Positions 6,782-8,883 of a stretch of 8,883 nucleotides of DNA are shown in pieces (positions within the stretch are counted from its first letter, which is position 1; the number at the start of each line of letters is the position of its first letter). Below the pieces are notes generated by a model. The model worked only from the letters and a program-made list of their open reading frames with translations. It was not told the DNA's origin and did not search any database. The DNA is from CAZIOQ01 sp964540975 (lineage in GTDB: Bacteria; Patescibacteriota; Microgenomatia; UBA12405; UBA6130), in NCBI GenBank assembly GCA_964540975.1, contig CAZIOQ010000048.1:1-8883 (forward strand), written 5' to 3'. The position numbers and the translations under genes were made by a program.

Positions 6782-7353
6782 GCAAAAGAAAGAGAAGAGC
6801 AAGAAGGTCTGCCAATTGATTTGATTATTTCTTTAACTGCTTGTTGAGGAGTATCAACAATGTGATATACCTTTAGTTCTTCTCCCCGCAAGCACATATT
6901 TTTTTTAAAAGCCTCGATGATTTCTTCCCACCAATTACCAAATAAAATTAATGGTTTATGACGACCAAAATATAATCTTGCCAACCCCCAAGCCATTCCA
7001 AATTCTGAGATAGTTCCTGTACCACCATTAAAAATTACATAAGCATTACCTAACTCAAGTAGTTTAAGAGTTCTCTCTACATAATTATCCACTACCACTT
7101 CTTTATCGATTGGATTTTTAGGATCGCGACCCTCAAAGCGTGTCATTTCAACCGGCTTGAAAAAAACACCAATTGTTTTACCACCACCAGCCTTCGCTCC
7201 TTCAGAAGCGGCTCTCATTATTCCTGGACCAGCACCATTAACAATTACGAATCCTTTTTGAGCTAACAGTTTAGCTGTTTGAAAAGCATCTTGATACAAT
7301 TGTTCTCCCGGCTGAGCTTCAGAGAAGCCAAAAATAGCAATTTTTTTTATCAT
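6775..7353 (-). CDS. LOG family protein (Rossmann-fold nucleotide phosphoribohydrolase-like)
   Basis: The protein has 192 residues, the usual size for short LOG proteins. A Rossmann start (IAIFGFSEAQPGE) leads to GPGIMRAASEGA at 42-53, with R47 and E51. Then come VERTLKLLELGNAYVIF and the nucleotide-binding GGTGTISE at 110-117, with E117 as the family's catalytic acid. The family consensus has P-G-G; here asparagine replaces that proline (FNGGTGT). LOG enzymes split nucleoside monophosphates into base and ribose 5-phosphate; related proteins were long misnamed lysine decarboxylases. In bacteria they recycle nucleotides or release cytokinin-like bases; which applies here cannot be told. The C-terminal tail SCSSLSFAC, with two cysteines, is unlike the family core. 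There is no clear Shine-Dalgarno. It is divergent from the broken repeat gene. Confidence 0.85.
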   Translation of the reverse strand: MIKKIAIFGFSEAQPGEQLYQDAFQTAKLLAQKGFVIVNGAGPGIMRAASEGAKAGGGKTIGVFFKPVEMTRFEGRDPKNPIDKEVVVDNYVERTLKLLELGNAYVIFNGGTGTISEFGMAWGLARLYFGRHKPLILFGNWWEEIIEAFKKNMCLRGEELKVYHIVDTPQQAVKEIIKSIGRPSCSSLSFAC

Positions 7354-7360
7354 TTTCCCA

Positions 7361-7388
7361 TTGACAAATATTTTTATTTTATTTTAAT
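7361..7388 (+). promoter_or_regulatory. Probable promoter of the 7422-8883 gene run
   Basis: A perfect TTGACA (7361-7366) is followed after 16 bases by TTTAAT (7383-7388, 5 of 6 consensus). Transcription would start near 7395, about 27 bases before the ATG at 7422. The surrounding sequence is nearly all A and T, so the -10 assignment is less certain than the -35. If used, it would still drive the downstream CapA-like gene even though the first gene is broken. Confidence 0.5.
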
Positions 7389-7421
7389 CTTATTTTAATA
7401 TTTAATAATAGTACTCCAAAA

Positions 7422-7715
7422 ATGACCAAAAAACTAGTTGTCCTTTTGTTAACTTTCTTTTTAGCTCCCAAGCTAATTTTGGCATCAGGATTTAGTCTAA
7501 AATTATTGGCAATCTTAATACCGAAGGTAAACTCTATTCTCAATGGTGGTACAGTGTTTTACAACCTACTCTTAAGGGAGAAGCCACTCCCAATGCTACC
7601 ATTAATATTACTTAATATTACTATTGATAATGATTCGTCTCAAACCACTGCTGATAATTCAGGCCAGTGGAGAGGATTGGGATTAATTTTCTTTACTAAA
7701 AAAGGCTTTGGTTAA
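7422..7715 (+). pseudogene. Broken secreted Ig-like repeat protein gene (two frameshifts)
   Basis: The first frame begins with a clear signal peptide (MTKKLVVLLLTFFLAPKLILASG) and FSLK, and then becomes nonsense near 7500. The coding sense continues in another frame from about 7502: IIGNLNTEGKLYSQWWY, then QPTLKGEATPNATINIT up to a TAA at 7613. It then returns to the first frame as ITIDNDSSQTTADNSGQW (to about 7674). Joined together, these pieces give a typical bacterial Ig-like domain of the QWWY...PTLxGxA...ADxSGxW type that I recall from Microgenomates surface proteins. The first break needs one extra base near 7499-7503; the second is caused by an exact 10-base tandem duplication. Sequence from about 7675 to 7842 has no convincing coding frame and may be the decayed rest of the gene. 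A sequencing error could explain the first break but hardly the second. Confidence 0.72.
7603..7622 (+). repeat. 10-base perfect tandem duplication causing a frameshift
   Basis: TAATATTACT occurs twice back to back (7603-7612 and 7613-7622). Deleting one copy joins ...NATINIT directly to IDNDSSQ... in one frame, so the duplication itself explains the break in the surrounding gene. This is the type of change made by slipped replication. Confidence 0.9.
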
Positions 7716-7842
7716 AAACCAATTGCTCGCTTATAGAATTCTTTTATTTCGCATCTTAAAATACTTCGCTCTTTCTTTGGAAAAGGCGGGGATGAATGAG
7801 GCAAGAAAAAAGCCGAATCATCCAGCAAACTTATGCCCTTCC

Positions 7843-8771
7843 ATGGGCAGAGAGGTTTTATTGATACTCTGCATTGTTATCCTATTAACAATCTTTTTTC
7901 CCCATCTAAGAAAGCAACAAAGTGCTAACCAAATTCAAGAATCGTCAACACTCATAACCAAAAAACTAGAAATTAATCAAGAAACTATTTTAATAGTTGT
8001 TGGCGATATTAATCTCGGCAGAGAAATTAATTGGCAGATAAAAATACGGCAGGATCCAATTTTTCCCTTTATAAATATTGCTCCAATTATAAAAACAGCT
8101 CATCTCGCTTTTGGCAATTTGGAAGGACCAGTTATTATTAATTGTCCAATTTTAAGAAATGGTTTCAAATTTTGTGGTGAAAAAGAAAATATTAAAGGGT
8201 TATCATTTGCTGGTTTTAATCTAATGAATTTATCCAATAATCATATTGCTAATTATGGCCCTGATGGCATTCAACAAACTATTCAAGCCTTAGAAAAAAA
8301 TAATATTGACTATTGTGGTTTGGAAAAAATTTTTTATAAAAAAATTATAATTTAACTTTTGCTTTTTTAGGCTTTGATGATATTGTGCGACCTATTGATT
8401 TAAAAAATTTAGAAAATGCGGTAAAAAATGCCCGAGAAAATACCGACTGGGTAATTATTAGTTTCCATTGGGGCGAAGAATATCGACAGCAACCTACAAA
8501 TAGACAAAAACTACTCGCCTACTCGACAATAGATTTTGGTGCTGATATTATTATTGGCCACCATCCTCATATTGTCCAACCGCTTGAATATTATAAAGAG
8601 AAACCAATTTTTTACTCCATCGGAAATTTTTTGTTCGATCAACTTTGGAGTCGGGAGACAAGAGAAGGAATGGTTGGGAAAATAATAATTGAAAAAGATA
8701 AAATAAAAGAAATTCAAATGATACCCATTTATATCAATGATCAATATCAAATAGAATTAAAGGGAGAATGA
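7843..8771 (+). pseudogene. CapA-like (PGA_cap) metallophosphatase, split by a one-base frameshift
   Basis: The first frame, from the ATG at 7843, gives an N-terminal membrane anchor (residues 4-20) and the front half of a PGA_cap domain: VVGDINLGR at 52-60, GNLEGP at 91-96, and SNNHIANYGPDG at 131-142. It stops at 8353-8355. The rest lies in the next frame, from about 8346: NLTFAFLGFDD, then VIISFHWGEEY, DIIIGHHPHIVQPLEYY and YSIGNFLFDQ. The metal-ligand residues of this calcineurin-like fold (D, N, H, H) are therefore divided between the halves. One extra A in the A7 run at 8338-8344 would give a continuous protein of about 309 residues. Family members act in poly-gamma-glutamate or capsule metabolism, but the activity here is unknown. 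An ATG at 7792 is an alternative start. The stop overlaps the next ATG, which argues that the gene was recently or still is functional. Confidence 0.82.
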
Positions 8772-8883
8772 GAAAAAATTGGTTAATAATTTTTTTATTT
8801 TCTACTATCTTTTTTCTTGGTTTTTTTCCTCCCGTTGACACAGATCTAGGTTGGCACTTGCGCTATGGCAAACACATATTAGA
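8768..8883 (+). CDS. Multi-spanning membrane protein, N-terminal part, possibly GT-C-like (3' end outside window)
   Basis: Only 38 complete codons are visible. A basic start (MRKN) leads to a hydrophobic helix (about 5-22), then PPVDTDLGWHLRYGKHIL. An acidic loop directly after the first helix, with D-x-D and a W-H-x-R-Y-G pattern, recalls the first extracytoplasmic loop of GT-C glycosyltransferase-like proteins in this lineage, but too little is present to be sure. The ATG overlaps the stop of the CapA-like gene (ATGA), showing translational coupling. GGAG lies only one base before the ATG, which is closer than a useful ribosome site normally is. Confidence 0.55.
   Translation, partial: MRKNWLIIFLFSTIFFLGFFPPVDTDLGWHLRYGKHIL

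Noticed and set aside
8332..8346. Programmed -1 ribosomal frameshift at a classical X-XXY-YYZ site
   Set aside because: In the zero frame the site reads TAT AAA AAA ATT, so tandem slippage would pair AAA-decoding tRNA with TAA; it is not a good canonical site, and an indel or transcriptional slippage is simpler.
8511..8750. 79-codon minus-strand frame
   Set aside because: It is antisense to the second half of the CapA-like gene, whose motifs are clear.
1..8883. CRISPR array, transposon or phage genes
   Set aside because: No regularly spaced repeats, transposase motifs, terminal inverted repeats or phage structural genes were seen on either strand.

Overview
The window is AT-rich, gene-dense bacterial DNA with intergenic gaps of only a few bases, and most genes lack a Shine-Dalgarno sequence. 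The protein types fit a Candidate Phyla Radiation (Patescibacteria) genome, most likely of the Microgenomates group. They include ArnT-like membrane glycosyltransferases, a WecA/TagO-like enzyme with WSGGIEGQ and MPGYSGKS motifs, a PEGA plus SH3 protein, and a QWWY-type repeat protein. That assignment rests on remembered family resemblance, not on a search. UGA is used as a stop codon.

Positions 1-5224 (+ strand) hold a tight five-gene run with gaps of 4, 2, 4 and 1 bases. It contains the C-terminal part of a GT-C (ArnT/PMT-like) glycosyltransferase, a second complete GT-C enzyme, a membrane GT2 glycosyltransferase, a three-helix membrane protein, and a WecA/TagO/MraY-superfamily phosphosugar transferase. 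Together they look like a polyprenyl-phosphate-dependent module for building surface glycan. The last enzyme keeps the catalytic DD and the HLHH motif but has altered residues in two normally acidic signatures.

Positions 5230-6602 hold two divergent genes. On the minus strand is a membrane-anchored protein with two PEGA domains and an SH3 domain. On the plus strand is an Hsp20 small heat-shock gene. Hsp20 has a full consensus sigma-70 promoter, a 27-base CIRCE-like inverted repeat at the expected start of transcription, and a perfect Shine-Dalgarno, so it is probably controlled by HrcA. A stem-loop at 6621-6658 separates it from a convergent tRNA-Ile(GAT), and a LOG-family gene lies upstream of that tRNA on the minus strand.

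Positions 7361-8883 (+ strand) look like a decaying or phase-shifting surface locus. A promoter leads into a secreted Ig-like repeat gene broken by at least two frameshifts, one of them an exact 10-base tandem duplication. Next comes a CapA-like (PGA_cap) metallophosphatase gene split by a one-base frameshift at an A7 run. Its stop overlaps (ATGA) the start of another multi-spanning membrane protein that runs off the window.
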